Below are positions 16,484-25,279 of a stretch of 64,000 nucleotides of DNA, piece by piece (position 1 is the first letter of the stretch; each line of letters opens with the position of its first letter). The notes under the pieces are model-generated. The model searched no databases and had not been told where the DNA came from. It saw only the letters and a list, made by a program, of their open reading frames with translations. The DNA comes from Bradyrhizobium cajani (GTDB lineage: Bacteria; Pseudomonadota; Alphaproteobacteria; Rhizobiales; Xanthobacteraceae). The stretch spans positions 62,001 through 126,000 of the forward strand of contig NZ_WQNE01000008.1 in NCBI RefSeq assembly GCF_009759665.1, given 5' to 3'. Position numbers and translations under genes: made by a program.

Positions 16484-16969
16484 TCAGTTCAGGATCACGC
16501 GGTTGCGCGACAGGAACACGCGCGTCCCCCGTGCCTCACCCTCGATCACCAGGTCCCACTGGCCCGGCGCGACGGATGCGGCGTTGCCGCGATAGACGCC
16601 GATGCCCGCCTCGGACAGCTCGACGGCGAGATCGGCGCGCTTGTCGGTCGGCCGCTCCAGGCGGCCGCCGAATTTCAGTCCGGCGATCGGCTGGCCGCTT
16701 GCATCGCGGGCTTCGACCTGAACCAATGCGCCGCCGTCGTTGCGGCGCTCGATATGGGCGTTGACCTTCCATTTGCGCGCGGCCTGGTCCTGCGCCGCCG
16801 ATATCTCGCGGTCATAGGTGAGGCCCGCCGCATAGGGGCTGTCGACGTCGGTGCCGGGCAGCGTCGCGATCGCGAGCTTCATCATGGTCACGTTGACGCC
16901 GATCACGAGGCCGAAGAAGGCGACCAGCATCAGGAAGACCTTGGTTCCGGTCAGCGGCTTGGAAGCCAT
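16484..16969 (-). CDS. fixH: FixH/CcoH family cbb3 oxidase assembly protein
   Basis: This 161-aa protein has one N-terminal membrane helix (VFLMLVAFFGLVIGVNVTMM) and a periplasmic beta-rich domain with the conserved block SPYAAGLTYDREISAAQDQAARKW, which identifies FixH. CcoH homologues interact stably with the cbb3 oxidase and are needed for its assembly. ATG 16969 is chosen because AGGAG lies just upstream; a start seven codons earlier is possible. It lies 17 bp downstream of the fixG stop in the fixGHIS operon. Confidence 0.95.
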   Translation of the reverse strand: MASKPLTGTKVFLMLVAFFGLVIGVNVTMMKLAIATLPGTDVDSPYAAGLTYDREISAAQDQAARKWKVNAHIERRNDGGALVQVEARDASGQPIAGLKFGGRLERPTDKRADLAVELSEAGIGVYRGNAASVAPGQWDLVIEGEARGTRVFLSRNRVILN

Positions 16970-16986
16970 GGCAGTCTCCTCACTCC

Positions 16987-18453
16987 TCAAGGCGAGACGA
17001 AGTTGTCGGTGGCGGAAGCGACCTCGCCGAGCCCGATATCGGTGACGTGGAAGCGGACGGGGATCGACTTCTCCGGATTGTTCTCGGCCGGCGCGGTGAC
17101 GAGCAGCCGCAGCTCGCTGGTCGAGTCGCGCGGGATCACGATCATCGGCCGGTCCGGCGTCACGGAATCGATGCCTATGACGTGAATGGTCGCGTTGGCG
17201 GGGCCGTGCGCGTCGATGGCGATGACGCGGTCATAGCCGCTCTTGTTCAGCAGCCGCACCGTGTAGGCATTGCGGATCGAGCCGTCGCTGAGCTTGACCG
17301 CGACCGGATTGCGGTCGTGCAGCACGTTGACGTCGAGCAGGCTGCGCGTCGCCAGCGTATAGATCATGAAGCCGCCGACGGCCGCGATGATCGCGCTGTA
17401 GACGACGGTGCGGGGCCGGACGATGCGGTAGATCGGCGCCTTGCCTTCCTGGCGGCGATGGATGTTGATGTCGTTGTCGTAGCCGATCAGCCGCTTCGGC
17501 CGGCCGATCTTGGCCATCACGTTGTCGCAGGCGTCGATGCAGAGGCCGCACTGGATGCATTCCATCTGCGGTCCGTTGCGGATGTCGATGCCGGTCGGAC
17601 AAACCGCGACGCACTGGTAGCAATCGACGCAATCGCCGACCTGCTGGCCGAGCGCGCGCAGCTCGGCGGCCTTCTTGACCGAAGTACGCTTCTCGCCGCG
17701 GTCATAGCGGTAGGTGACATTGAGCGCCCATTCGTCGGTGAGCGCGGCCTGGATGCGCGGCCACGGGCACATGTAGGTGCAGACCTGCTCGCGCATGTAG
17801 CCGGCGAGCAGATAGGTCGTCGCGGTGAGGATGCCGATCCAGACATAGGCGATCACCGGCCCCTGGAAGGTGACGAGCTCCTTCACCAGGGTCGGCGCGT
17901 CGTTGAAGTAGAGCACCCAGGCGCCGCCGGTCCACCAGGCGATCAGCAGCCAGATCGAATGCTTGAGCACGATCTCGGAGATGCGCTCGAGCTTCATCGG
18001 GTCGGAGGATTTGTCCTTCTTCATCCGCTCGCGCCGGTCGCCCTCGACCAGGCGCTCGACCGCGTAGAACAGATCGGTCCATACCGTCTGCGGGCAGAGA
18101 TAGCCGCACCAGATCCGGCCGCCGATGGAGTTCATCAGGAACAGCGCCACCGCGGCGACGATCAAGAGGCCGGTGAAGTAGTAGACCTCCTGCGGCCACA
18201 GCTCGATGAAGAAGAAGTAGAAGCGGCTGTTGGGGAGATCGATCAGCACGGCCTGGCTCGGGGCGCCGAGGCCGCGATTCCAGCGCACGAACGGCAGGAA
18301 GTAGTAGACGCCGAGGCAGAACGCCATCAGGCCCCATTTGATCCGGCGAAACGTGCCGTTGACGCTCTGGGGATAGACCTTCTTGCGCGCGGCGTAGAGC
18401 GGCCCGTTGTTGTCTTCCGATATGAGGTCTTTCGGGTTCACGGTCTTGTTCAT
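16987..18453 (-). CDS. fixG: FixG/CcoG iron-sulfur membrane protein
   Basis: This 488-aa protein has five or so membrane helices and two [4Fe-4S] ferredoxin-type clusters (CVDCYQCVAVCPTG and CIQCGLCIDACDNV, about residues 275-315). Further conserved cysteines are in WCGYLCPQTVW and CTYMCPWPRIQ. A C-terminal periplasmic Ig-like domain follows. CcoG acts as a cupric reductase in cbb3 oxidase biogenesis, making Cu+ for FixI-dependent delivery. It is the first gene of fixGHIS, and a perfect FixK2 box lies 58 bp upstream of its ATG, so low-oxygen induction is expected. Confidence 0.96.
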   Translation of the reverse strand: MNKTVNPKDLISEDNNGPLYAARKKVYPQSVNGTFRRIKWGLMAFCLGVYYFLPFVRWNRGLGAPSQAVLIDLPNSRFYFFFIELWPQEVYYFTGLLIVAAVALFLMNSIGGRIWCGYLCPQTVWTDLFYAVERLVEGDRRERMKKDKSSDPMKLERISEIVLKHSIWLLIAWWTGGAWVLYFNDAPTLVKELVTFQGPVIAYVWIGILTATTYLLAGYMREQVCTYMCPWPRIQAALTDEWALNVTYRYDRGEKRTSVKKAAELRALGQQVGDCVDCYQCVAVCPTGIDIRNGPQMECIQCGLCIDACDNVMAKIGRPKRLIGYDNDINIHRRQEGKAPIYRIVRPRTVVYSAIIAAVGGFMIYTLATRSLLDVNVLHDRNPVAVKLSDGSIRNAYTVRLLNKSGYDRVIAIDAHGPANATIHVIGIDSVTPDRPMIVIPRDSTSELRLLVTAPAENNPEKSIPVRFHVTDIGLGEVASATDNFVSP

Positions 18454-18510
18454 CGCTTGGGGCTTCTCGAAGAGGTGCGATTAAACCTAGACCCGGTGCC
18501 GCCGCGTCAG

Positions 18511-18524
18511 TTGATCCAGCGCAA
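18511..18524 (-). promoter_or_regulatory. FixK2 box of fixGHIS
   Basis: The 14-mer TTGATCCAGCGCAA fits the B. japonicum FixK2 consensus TTG(A/C)-N6-(T/G)CAA on either strand. Its near edge is 58 bp upstream of the fixG ATG. Class II activation, with the box centred near -41.5, would place the transcription start close to 18476 and give a leader of about 23 nt. Confidence 0.9.
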
Positions 18525-18574
18525 GCGGGGGCATTTTTGTTCGCCCCCGCAGATACCCATTGAGTGCGGGCCTG

Positions 18575-19447
18575 CTATTTGCCGCCGCCGAGAGAGTGGA
18601 CGTAGACCGCCATCGCCTTGATGGTGGCGAGATCGAGCCGCCCTTCCCAGGCCGGCATGACGCCGGCGCGGCCCTGGCTGATGGTCTCGATCAGGCTCGC
18701 CTCGTCCGAGCCGTAGAGCCAGATCTTGTCGGTCAGGTTCGGTGCGCCCAGCTCCGGATTGCCCTTGCCGCCGTCGCCATGGCAGGCCACGCAATTCTCG
18801 GCGAAGATCTTCTCGCCCTTGGCGGCGTCGTAACCGTTGCGTGTCGAGAGGCCCGACAGCGACCGCACATAGTTCGCGACCGTGACGATCTCGTCGCCCT
18901 TCAGCACGCCGTCCTTGCCGAAGGCGAGCATCTGGCCTTCATGCGTCTTGGCGTGGCCGGAACGCGCGCCGTACTGGATGGTCTGCATGATCTGGTCGAG
19001 CGTGCCGCCCCACAGCCAGTCGTCGTCGTTCAGGTTCGGGAAGCCCTTGGCGCCGGCGCCGCCGGAGCCGTGGCACGGCGCGCAATTGTCGCCGAACACG
19101 GTCCTGCCCTTGGCACGGGCGAGCGCCAGCAGCGCCGGGTCCTTTTCGATGTCGGCGAGCGAGGCTGCGCCCAGCGCAACCATCTTGTCACCGCGGATCT
19201 TCTCGAGATTGGCGAGCTCGACCGCGACGTCGGCGCGCGACGAATATCCGAACACGCCCGTGGTATTGCTTTGGATCAGCGGCCAGGCCGGATAGACGAT
19301 CCAATAGCCGATCGACCAGATGATGGTGAGGTAGAAGCAGATCACCCACCAGCGCGGTAGCGGCGTGTTGAGCTCCTTGATGCCGTCCCACTCATGTCCG
19401 GTCGTGGACTTGCCGGTGACGGTATCGACTTCGCTATGATCGGTCAT
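18575..19447 (-). CDS. fixP: cbb3 oxidase dihaem cytochrome c subunit FixP/CcoP
   Basis: This 290-aa membrane-anchored dihaem cytochrome c has two N-terminal hydrophobic stretches (WWVICFYLTIIWSIGYW) and two haem-binding sites, CAPCH (122-126) and CVACH (219-223). Downstream methionines act as axial ligands (EGQMLAF, GVMPAWEG). It passes electrons from the periplasmic cytochrome pool to FixO and the FixN active site. Its length equals the B. japonicum subunit as I remember it. The ATG is 6 bp after the fixQ stop codon, so translation is probably coupled. It is the last gene of fixNOQP; fixGHIS then has its own FixK2 box. Confidence 0.97.
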   Translation of the reverse strand: MTDHSEVDTVTGKSTTGHEWDGIKELNTPLPRWWVICFYLTIIWSIGYWIVYPAWPLIQSNTTGVFGYSSRADVAVELANLEKIRGDKMVALGAASLADIEKDPALLALARAKGRTVFGDNCAPCHGSGGAGAKGFPNLNDDDWLWGGTLDQIMQTIQYGARSGHAKTHEGQMLAFGKDGVLKGDEIVTVANYVRSLSGLSTRNGYDAAKGEKIFAENCVACHGDGGKGNPELGAPNLTDKIWLYGSDEASLIETISQGRAGVMPAWEGRLDLATIKAMAVYVHSLGGGK

Positions 19448-19453
19448 GGTCTC

Positions 19454-19618
19454 TCACTCCTCCCGCAACGGCAGGCTTGCCGCCTCGTCGAACGCAGCCT
19501 TGTTACGGGGCCAAAATGCGTAGGCGATGATCGCGAGAAAGATCGCGACGAACACCGGCGTCCAGATCGTCGTCACCAGCTCGGACGCAAGATTGTGGAC
19601 TGTCAGGATAGCTTTCAT
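19454..19618 (-). CDS. fixQ: cbb3 oxidase subunit FixQ/CcoQ
   Basis: This 54-aa protein has a single membrane helix (WTPVFVAIFLAIIAYAFWP) followed by a charged tail ending in LREE, the standard CcoQ design. CcoQ stabilises the association of the c-type subunits with the oxidase core. The gene fits exactly between fixO (13 bp gap) and fixP (6 bp gap) in the fixNOQP operon. Confidence 0.95.
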   Translation of the reverse strand: MKAILTVHNLASELVTTIWTPVFVAIFLAIIAYAFWPRNKAAFDEAASLPLREE

Positions 19619-19631
19619 CGTTCATGCCTTC

Positions 19632-20366
19632 TCAGCGAAGATTGGCTTTCTCGTTGTAGAGCTTGAAGTCGACCAGCGTGCCGAGCATCTGCAGGTACGC
19701 GATCAGCGCGTCCATCTCGGTCGGCGTGCCGGTCTTGCCGTCGAAGTTGCGCACGACGGCCTTGGCGTAGCGCTTGCTGAAGGCGTCGCCGCCGGCATTG
19801 TCCGGGTCGGCCTGGGCCTTCAGATCGGCGCCTGCGCTCGCGATCTGGTCGTCCGTGTAGGGCACGCCGACGGCCTTCAGCGTGCGCATGTGGTCGGTGA
19901 TCGAGTCCGGATCGACCTCGGTCTGACTCAGGAACGGATAGCCCGGCATCACCGACTGCGGCACGATCGCGCGCGGGTTGGTCAGGTGGGTGACGTGCCA
20001 GTCGTCGGAATATTTGGCGCCGACGCGGGCAAGGTCGGGACCGGTGCGCTTCGAGCCCCACTGGAACGGATGGTCGAACATGCTTTCGGCGGCGAGCGAG
20101 AAGTGGCCGTAACGTTCGACCTCGTCGCGCAGCGGCCGGATCATCTGCGAATGGCAGAGATAGCAGCCTTCACGGACGTAGACGTTGCGCCCCGCCAGCT
20201 CCAGCGGCGTGTAGGGCCTGACCCCGTCGACCGCCTCGATCGTGCTCTTGAGGTAGAACAGCGGAGTGATCTCGACGAGACCGCCGATCGCGATCACCAG
20301 CAGAATGCCGACGATCAGGATGATCGAGTTCTTTTCGAAGATTTGGTGGCGTGACCAGAACGACAT
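19632..20366 (-). CDS. fixO: cbb3 oxidase monohaem cytochrome c subunit FixO/CcoO
   Basis: This 244-aa protein has one N-terminal membrane anchor ([20 protein letters not shown]) and a periplasmic monohaem cytochrome c domain with CYLCH (68-72). The conserved surroundings [23 protein letters not shown] are diagnostic of CcoO. A methionine in SVMPGYPFL is the likely sixth ligand. It passes electrons from FixP to the FixN haem-copper centre. ATG 20366 is chosen because GAGGAG lies upstream and the length then equals known FixO. It begins 11 bp after fixN. Confidence 0.97.
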   Translation of the reverse strand: MSFWSRHQIFEKNSIILIVGILLVIAIGGLVEITPLFYLKSTIEAVDGVRPYTPLELAGRNVYVREGCYLCHSQMIRPLRDEVERYGHFSLAAESMFDHPFQWGSKRTGPDLARVGAKYSDDWHVTHLTNPRAIVPQSVMPGYPFLSQTEVDPDSITDHMRTLKAVGVPYTDDQIASAGADLKAQADPDNAGGDAFSKRYAKAVVRNFDGKTGTPTEMDALIAYLQMLGTLVDFKLYNEKANLR

Positions 20367-20377
20367 GGGGAAGCTCC

Positions 20378-22027
20378 TCATTCCGCCGGCTGAAGAGCGA
20401 CGGGCATCTGGACTTCCTGTTCGCCGACGCGAACGGTCATCCAGAGATTATAGGCCATGATCAGCGCGCCGATCAGGAACAGGCCGCCGCCGGCCGCGCG
20501 GATGATGTAGAAGGGATGCATCGCCTCGACGGTCTCGATGAAGGAATATTCGAGGAAGCCGAGCGAGGTGTAGGCGCGCCACATCAGGCCCTGGAGGATG
20601 CCGGACACCCACATCGCCGAGATGTAGAGGACGATGCCGAGGGTCGCGATCCAGAAGTGCCAGTTGACGAGCTTCAGGCTGTACAGCCCCTTGCGATTCC
20701 AGGCCCACGGCACCAGGCAGTACAGCGCGCCGAAGGAGACGAAGCCGACCCAGCCGAGCGCGCCGGAATGCACGTGGCCGATGGTCCAGTCGGTGTAGTG
20801 GCTGAGCGAGTTGACCACCTTGATCGACATCATCGGGCCTTCGAAGGTCGACATGCCGTAGAAGGCGACGGAGACAACGAGCATGCGCAGCACGGGATCG
20901 GTGCGCAGCTTGTCCCAGGCGCCGGACAGCGTCATCAGGCCGTTGATCATGCCGCCCCAGGAGGGCATCCAGAGCATGATCGAGAAGGTCATGCCGAGCG
21001 TCTGCGTCCAGTCCGGCAGCGCCGTGTAGTGCAGATGGTGCGGGCCGGCCCAGATGTAGAGGAAGATCAGCGCCCAGAAATGGATGATCGACAGCCGATA
21101 GGAATAGATCGGCCGCTCCGCGCGCTTCGGAATGAAGTAGTACATGATGGCGAGGAAGCCGGCGGTCAGGAAGAAGCCGACCGCGTTGTGGCCGTACCAC
21201 CACTGGAACATGGCGTCCTGGATGCCGCCCCAGGCGATGTAGGACTTCGAACCGAACACGGAAACGGGAAGCGCCGGATTGTTGCCGAGATGCAGCACCG
21301 CGATCGTCACGATGAAGGCGAGATAGAACCAGTTCGCGACGAAGATATGAGGTTCCTTGCGCTTGATGATGGTGGCGAGGAAGACGAGCAGATAGGCGAC
21401 CCAGACGATGGTCAGCCAGAGGTCGGCATACCATTCCGGCTCGGCATATTCCTTCGACTGGGTGACGCCGAGCAGATAGCCGGTACCGGCGACCAGGATG
21501 AAGAAGTTGTAGCCGACCACGACGAACCACGGCGCGAGATCGCCGGCAAGGCGCACGCGGCACGACTTCTGCACGACGTAGAACGACGAGGCGATCAGCA
21601 CGTTGCCGCCGAAGGCGAAGATCACCGCGGAGGTGTGCAGCGGACGCAGGCGGCCGAAGCTGGTCCATGGCAGGTCGAAATTCAGCGCGGGCCAGGCCAG
21701 CTGCGAGGCGATGATGAGGCCGACGAGGAATCCGGCAATACCCCAGAACATCGCCATGAAGGAGGAGAACTTGATCGGGCCCATGTTGTAGTTGGGGCGG
21801 CCGTTGATCTCCGCCGGCGGCAGCATCGCAGGGCGATCGAAGTAGCGGTTGACGATGCAGAACACCGCGGCGAGGCTCGCTGCTGCGCTGAGCGCGGCAT
21901 GGAAGGCGAAGGGCGCATCGAGCGCCTTGGCCGCGGCGATCACGCAAAGGAAGGCGGTGACTGCGAACACGACAGCCAGGCCGCTTTCACCGATGGTCAT
22001 GGATTTGGAGATGGAGGGCTGGCTCAT
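20378..22027 (-). CDS. fixN: cbb3 oxidase catalytic subunit FixN/CcoN
   Basis: This 549-aa integral membrane haem-copper oxidase subunit I reduces O2 to water at very low oxygen levels and pumps protons. It has at least twelve hydrophobic helices and the C-family signatures [37 protein letters not shown] with the CuB histidines, and [16 protein letters not shown] with the haem-ligand histidines. ATG 22027 gives the same length as B. japonicum FixN and places a perfect FixK2 box 58 bp upstream. It heads the fixNOQP operon. The genes next to it upstream (CBS and universal stress protein) are transcribed in the same direction. Confidence 0.98.
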   Translation of the reverse strand: MSQPSISKSMTIGESGLAVVFAVTAFLCVIAAAKALDAPFAFHAALSAAASLAAVFCIVNRYFDRPAMLPPAEINGRPNYNMGPIKFSSFMAMFWGIAGFLVGLIIASQLAWPALNFDLPWTSFGRLRPLHTSAVIFAFGGNVLIASSFYVVQKSCRVRLAGDLAPWFVVVGYNFFILVAGTGYLLGVTQSKEYAEPEWYADLWLTIVWVAYLLVFLATIIKRKEPHIFVANWFYLAFIVTIAVLHLGNNPALPVSVFGSKSYIAWGGIQDAMFQWWYGHNAVGFFLTAGFLAIMYYFIPKRAERPIYSYRLSIIHFWALIFLYIWAGPHHLHYTALPDWTQTLGMTFSIMLWMPSWGGMINGLMTLSGAWDKLRTDPVLRMLVVSVAFYGMSTFEGPMMSIKVVNSLSHYTDWTIGHVHSGALGWVGFVSFGALYCLVPWAWNRKGLYSLKLVNWHFWIATLGIVLYISAMWVSGILQGLMWRAYTSLGFLEYSFIETVEAMHPFYIIRAAGGGLFLIGALIMAYNLWMTVRVGEQEVQMPVALQPAE

Positions 22028-22084
22028 GCGGATTCTCTTTCGAAAGAACACGCAGCCAGAAACCACATTCACCCTCGCGGGGAA

Positions 22085-22098
22085 TTGATTGAAATCAA
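22085..22098 (-). promoter_or_regulatory. FixK2 box of fixNOQP
   Basis: The 14-bp site reads TTGATTTCAATCAA on the minus strand, a perfect match to TTG(A/C)-N6-(T/G)CAA and the sequence I remember for the B. japonicum fixN promoter. It is 58 bp from the fixN ATG, the same distance as for fixG. Confidence 0.95.
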
Positions 22099-22145
22099 GA
22101 TGGATGGATTTCTGTCAATGTGAGCGAGGCGGGCCAGTTGAAGTG

Positions 22146-22196
22146 ACCTCTCCCCTTGCGGGAGAGGGCGCCACCTTCTCCCGCAAGGAGAGAAGG
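22146..22196. repeat. Palindromic CTCTCCC repeat, family C copy 1
   Basis: CCTCTCCCCTTGCGGGAGAGG forms one hairpin and TTCTCCCGCAAGGAGAGAA a second; the two can also pair with each other. It lies between fixN and the CBS-domain gene. Related CTCTCCC/GGGAGAG elements occur at 43023-43072 and 51671-51800. It resembles the widespread Bradyrhizobium intergenic element and does not encode protein. Confidence 0.75.
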
Positions 22197-22257
22197 GAAG
22201 AGAAACAAGATTCCCGTAAAGCACGGGAGCAATGTGGGTCTTGTCGCGCGAATAGCG

Positions 22258-22683
22258 TCAGCCCGTCGCCGTCGCCTTCAGCGCCTTGATGACGTCCTCG
22301 CGGGCAATGATGCCGACCAGCTTCTGGGCGCCGTCGAGCACGATGATGCTCCTGATGCGATGCTCGACCATGATCTGGAGCACGCGCGTCAGCCGCGTGT
22401 CGGGGCTGACATAGATGAATTCTGGCGTCATGACGTCGCCGACCGTGCGGCTCATCAGGTCCTGATAGCGCGGCAGCATCTGGCTCGGCGTGAAGGCGAA
22501 GCACTTCAGGATGTCGAATTTGGTGACGATGCCGACCACCTGTCCGTCGTCCTCGACCGGATAGGAGTTGAAATCGTCGCGCTCGAACATCTCGCTCAGC
22601 TCGAGCATGTCGAGATCGCGCCGCACCGTCCTGACGTTGCGCGTCATGTAGCCGTCGACCGTCTGTTCAAGAAATCTGTACAC
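22258..22683 (-). CDS. CBS domain protein
   Basis: This 141-aa protein is built of two CBS motifs, roughly VDGYMTRNVRTVRRDLDMLEL (7-60) and SRTVGDVMTPEFIYVSPDTRL (76-135), each ending in the expected (V/I)GI(V/I) strand. CBS pairs bind adenosine nucleotides and often report energy state. Translation most likely starts at GTG 22683, behind a strong GAGGAGG site. It lies 35 bp downstream of the universal stress protein gene in the same direction, so it is probably its operon partner, and just upstream of fixN. A link to low-oxygen physiology is inferred from location. Confidence 0.9.
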   Translation of the reverse strand: MYRFLEQTVDGYMTRNVRTVRRDLDMLELSEMFERDDFNSYPVEDDGQVVGIVTKFDILKCFAFTPSQMLPRYQDLMSRTVGDVMTPEFIYVSPDTRLTRVLQIMVEHRIRSIIVLDGAQKLVGIIAREDVIKALKATATG

Positions 22684-22718
22684 GGCGCGTCCTCCTCGAT
22701 TCGTCTTTTTGGCGACCG

Positions 22719-23552
22719 TCAGTGCGACAGCAACACGCAACGGGCGGATTGCGTGATCAGATACTGGGTGACGCCTCCCAGGATCAACTCACGAAACCTC
22801 GAATGACCATAGGCGCCCGCAACGATCAGGCCGGCCTCAACGTTACCGGCAACCTTCTCCAATTGCGCCGCGGCGGTTTCGTTCCGAACGGCCTCTGCGA
22901 CCCGCGCGCTCGCGGCGACGCCGTGACGGGCGAGCCAGGCGGCCACGTCGGTGACGCCGGCCATTGCGACCGAACGGTCGTCGCCCTGCTCCGCAATTTC
23001 GACGACGGTGACGTCCCTCACCTTGCGCAGCATCGGCAGCGCGTCCGCCACCGCCCGCCGTGCCTCTGGCGTATCCTTCCAGGCCACCAGCACGCTGCGC
23101 AGGTCGAGCCAGCGGGCCTTGTCGGGCACGACCAGCAGCGGCCGGCCGGCCTGCATCACCAGGTCCTTGGGACTTGCGAGCGCGAACGCGTCGGAGAAGG
23201 CCGGGCTCTGCCCACCACTGACGACGATGTCGGCGCAGCGCGCCTGCGCCAGGACGAATCGTTCGGGAAAATCCACGGCGCTACGCCATTCCGCGCGACC
23301 GCCGCGATTTGCCATGGCAGCGCGGAATTGCGCCTCCAGATCGGCAAGCCGCCGCTTGACCGAAGCTTCGCCTTCGTCGATCAGCCCCTGGGCGGCGGCG
23401 CCGTCGGTAAAATAAAGAGGCGGCGCGAACTGCGCCGCGGCGACACCGACGATGGCCGCCTCGAATCGCTCGGCGAGTTCACCCGCGAGCTGAAGACGCG
23501 CCTCGTTGGACTGGTCGAGCGCCAGGCTGACCATCACGGTCGCGTATGTCAT
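22719..23552 (-). CDS. Universal stress protein (two UspA domains)
   Basis: This 277-aa protein holds two tandem UspA-type alpha/beta domains (MTYATVMVSLALDQSNEARLQ at the start; LDLRSVLVAWKDTPEARRAV about 145). The second domain ends in the ATP-binding-type motif GAYGHSRFRELILGGVTQYL. The first domain has a degenerate loop (VVSGGQ). UspA proteins of this size are often induced by oxygen limitation. A one-mismatch FixK2 box lies 59 bp before its ATG, with spacing almost as for fixN and fixG. It is divergent from fixL and is followed by the CBS-domain gene. Confidence 0.92.
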   Translation of the reverse strand: MTYATVMVSLALDQSNEARLQLAGELAERFEAAIVGVAAAQFAPPLYFTDGAAAQGLIDEGEASVKRRLADLEAQFRAAMANRGGRAEWRSAVDFPERFVLAQARCADIVVSGGQSPAFSDAFALASPKDLVMQAGRPLLVVPDKARWLDLRSVLVAWKDTPEARRAVADALPMLRKVRDVTVVEIAEQGDDRSVAMAGVTDVAAWLARHGVAASARVAEAVRNETAAAQLEKVAGNVEAGLIVAGAYGHSRFRELILGGVTQYLITQSARCVLLSH

Positions 23553-23610
23553 CGGGACTCTCCGGGGCAATGAACTGGCGCGAAATCTAGCCCGGCCGAG
23601 CCAAGGCAGG

Positions 23611-23624
23611 ATGAGATAGATCAA
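23611..23624 (-). promoter_or_regulatory. Imperfect FixK2-type box before universal stress gene
   Basis: On the minus strand the 14-mer is TTGATCTATCTCAT, which has TTGA-N6-TCAT in place of TTGA-N6-TCAA, a single mismatch. It lies 59 bp from the start codon, against 58 bp for the two perfect boxes at fixN and fixG. The matching distance is the main reason to call it. Confidence 0.55.
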
Positions 23625-23758
23625 ATCGCATGGCGCCATGCCGCGGGAAATCCGCCAGTGAAATCAGACATCCGAACTTGCCTCTGGCCCGGCCATGGGC
23701 GAAATTGCCGGCCTGTTCGCGGCAGCCTGCCCCGCCGCACGAAGATGGGAGTCATCGC

Positions 23759-25276
23759 TTGTCGCCGACCCGCGTAACGCATCCGCCAGACGACGGTCGG
23801 GGTGAGCATTTTCGGGTCCGGATCGAAGGGTTCGGCGTTGGCACCTGGGATCTCGACCTCACAACGCGCGAACTGGACTGGTCGGACACCGCCAGGAGCC
23901 TGCTCGGCGTCGCGTGGGACCAGCCGGCGAGCTATGAGCTCTTCCTGTCGCGCCTCGAGCCCAGAGACCGGGAGCGCGTGGAGAGCGCGATCAAGCGTGT
24001 CTCCGAGCGTGGCGGCGGCCTCGACGTGTCCTTCAAGGTCGCAGGCAGCTCCGGCACGGGTCAATGGATCCGTGCCCGGGCGGGGCTCATTCGGGACGAG
24101 GCCGGGACGGCCCGTCATCTCAGCGGCATCTTTCTCGACATCGACGAGGAGAAGCAGGTCGAGGAAGCGCTGCGCACGCGCGAGACCCACCTGCGCTCCA
24201 TCCTCCAGACCATCCCCGATGCCATGATCGTCATCGACGGCCACGGCATCGTGCAGCTCTTCAGCACGGCCGCCGAACGCCTGTTCGGCTGGGCCGAGCA
24301 CGAGGCGATCGGCCAGAACGTCAGCATCCTGATGCCGGAGCCCGACCGCTCCCGCCACGACGGCTACATCGCCCGCTACCGCACCACCAACGATCCGCAC
24401 ATCATCGGCATCGGCCGCATCGTGACCGGCAAGCGTCGCGACGGCACCACCTTTCCGATGCACCTGTCGATCGGCGAGATGCAGTCGGGCGGCGAGCCCT
24501 ATTTCACCGGCTTCGTCCGCGACCTCACCGAGCACCAGCAGACCCAGGCGCGGCTTCAGGAGCTGCAGTCGGAGCTCGTCCACGTTTCGCGGCTGACCGC
24601 GATGGGCGAAATGGCCTCCGCGCTCGCCCACGAGCTCAACCAGCCGCTGGCGGCGATCAGCAATTACATGAACGGTTCGCGGCGGCTGCTCGCCGGCAGC
24701 GCTGATCCGAACACGCCGAAGATCGAAAGCGCGCTGGACCGCGCCTCGGAGCAGGCCTTGCGCGCCGGCCAGATCATCCGCCGCTTGCGCGACTTCGTCT
24801 CCCGCGGCGAATCGGAGAAGCGGGTCGAGAGCCTGTCCAAGCTGATCGAGGAGGCCGGCGCGCTCGGGCTCGCCGGCGCGCGCGAGCAGAACGTGCAGCT
24901 CCGCTTCAGACTCGATCCGGGCGCCGATCTCGTCCTCGCCGACCGGGTGCAGATCCAGCAGGTGCTGGTCAATCTGTTCCGCAACGCATTGGAAGCGATG
25001 GCGCAGTCGCAGCGGCGCGAGCTCGTCGTTGCCAACACCCCCGTCGCGGACGACATGATCGAAGTGGAGGTCTCCGACACCGGCTCCGGCTTCCAGAGCG
25101 ATGTCATTCCAAACCTGTTTCAGACCTTCTTCACCACCAAGGAAACCGGCATGGGCGTGGGGCTGTCGATCAGCCGCTCGATCATCGAGGCTCACGGCGG
25201 CCGAATGTGGGCCGAGAGCAACGCATCGGGCGGAGCGACATTCCGCTTCACCCTGCCGGCAGCCGATGAGAATTAG
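23759..25276 (+). CDS. fixL: Oxygen-sensing histidine kinase FixL
   Basis: This 505-aa soluble two-component kinase has an N-terminal PAS-like domain (about 14-130) and a haem-binding PAS domain (about 140-260) with axial His200 (RSRHDGY) and distal Arg220. The kinase core has phospho-acceptor His291 (SALAHELNQPLAAI) and N, G1 and G2 boxes ending in GMGVGLSISRSII. O2 bound to the haem inhibits autophosphorylation; in low O2 it phosphorylates FixJ. The TTG at 23759 is chosen because it gives exactly the length and numbering of B. japonicum FixL. An ATG at 23630 would add 43 residues of unconvincing sequence. The fixJ ATG follows three bases after the stop. Confidence 0.97.
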   Translation: MSPTRVTHPPDDGRGEHFRVRIEGFGVGTWDLDLTTRELDWSDTARSLLGVAWDQPASYELFLSRLEPRDRERVESAIKRVSERGGGLDVSFKVAGSSGTGQWIRARAGLIRDEAGTARHLSGIFLDIDEEKQVEEALRTRETHLRSILQTIPDAMIVIDGHGIVQLFSTAAERLFGWAEHEAIGQNVSILMPEPDRSRHDGYIARYRTTNDPHIIGIGRIVTGKRRDGTTFPMHLSIGEMQSGGEPYFTGFVRDLTEHQQTQARLQELQSELVHVSRLTAMGEMASALAHELNQPLAAISNYMNGSRRLLAGSADPNTPKIESALDRASEQALRAGQIIRRLRDFVSRGESEKRVESLSKLIEEAGALGLAGAREQNVQLRFRLDPGADLVLADRVQIQQVLVNLFRNALEAMAQSQRRELVVANTPVADDMIEVEVSDTGSGFQSDVIPNLFQTFFTTKETGMGVGLSISRSIIEAHGGRMWAESNASGGATFRFTLPAADEN

Positions 25277-25279
25277 CCC

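Noticed and set aside
20351..22123. Plus-strand open frame of 590 codons opposite fixN
   Set aside because: It is the antisense of the fixN gene, highly charged (rich in Asp, Glu, Arg, His) without domain motifs, as expected for the shadow of a GC-rich gene.
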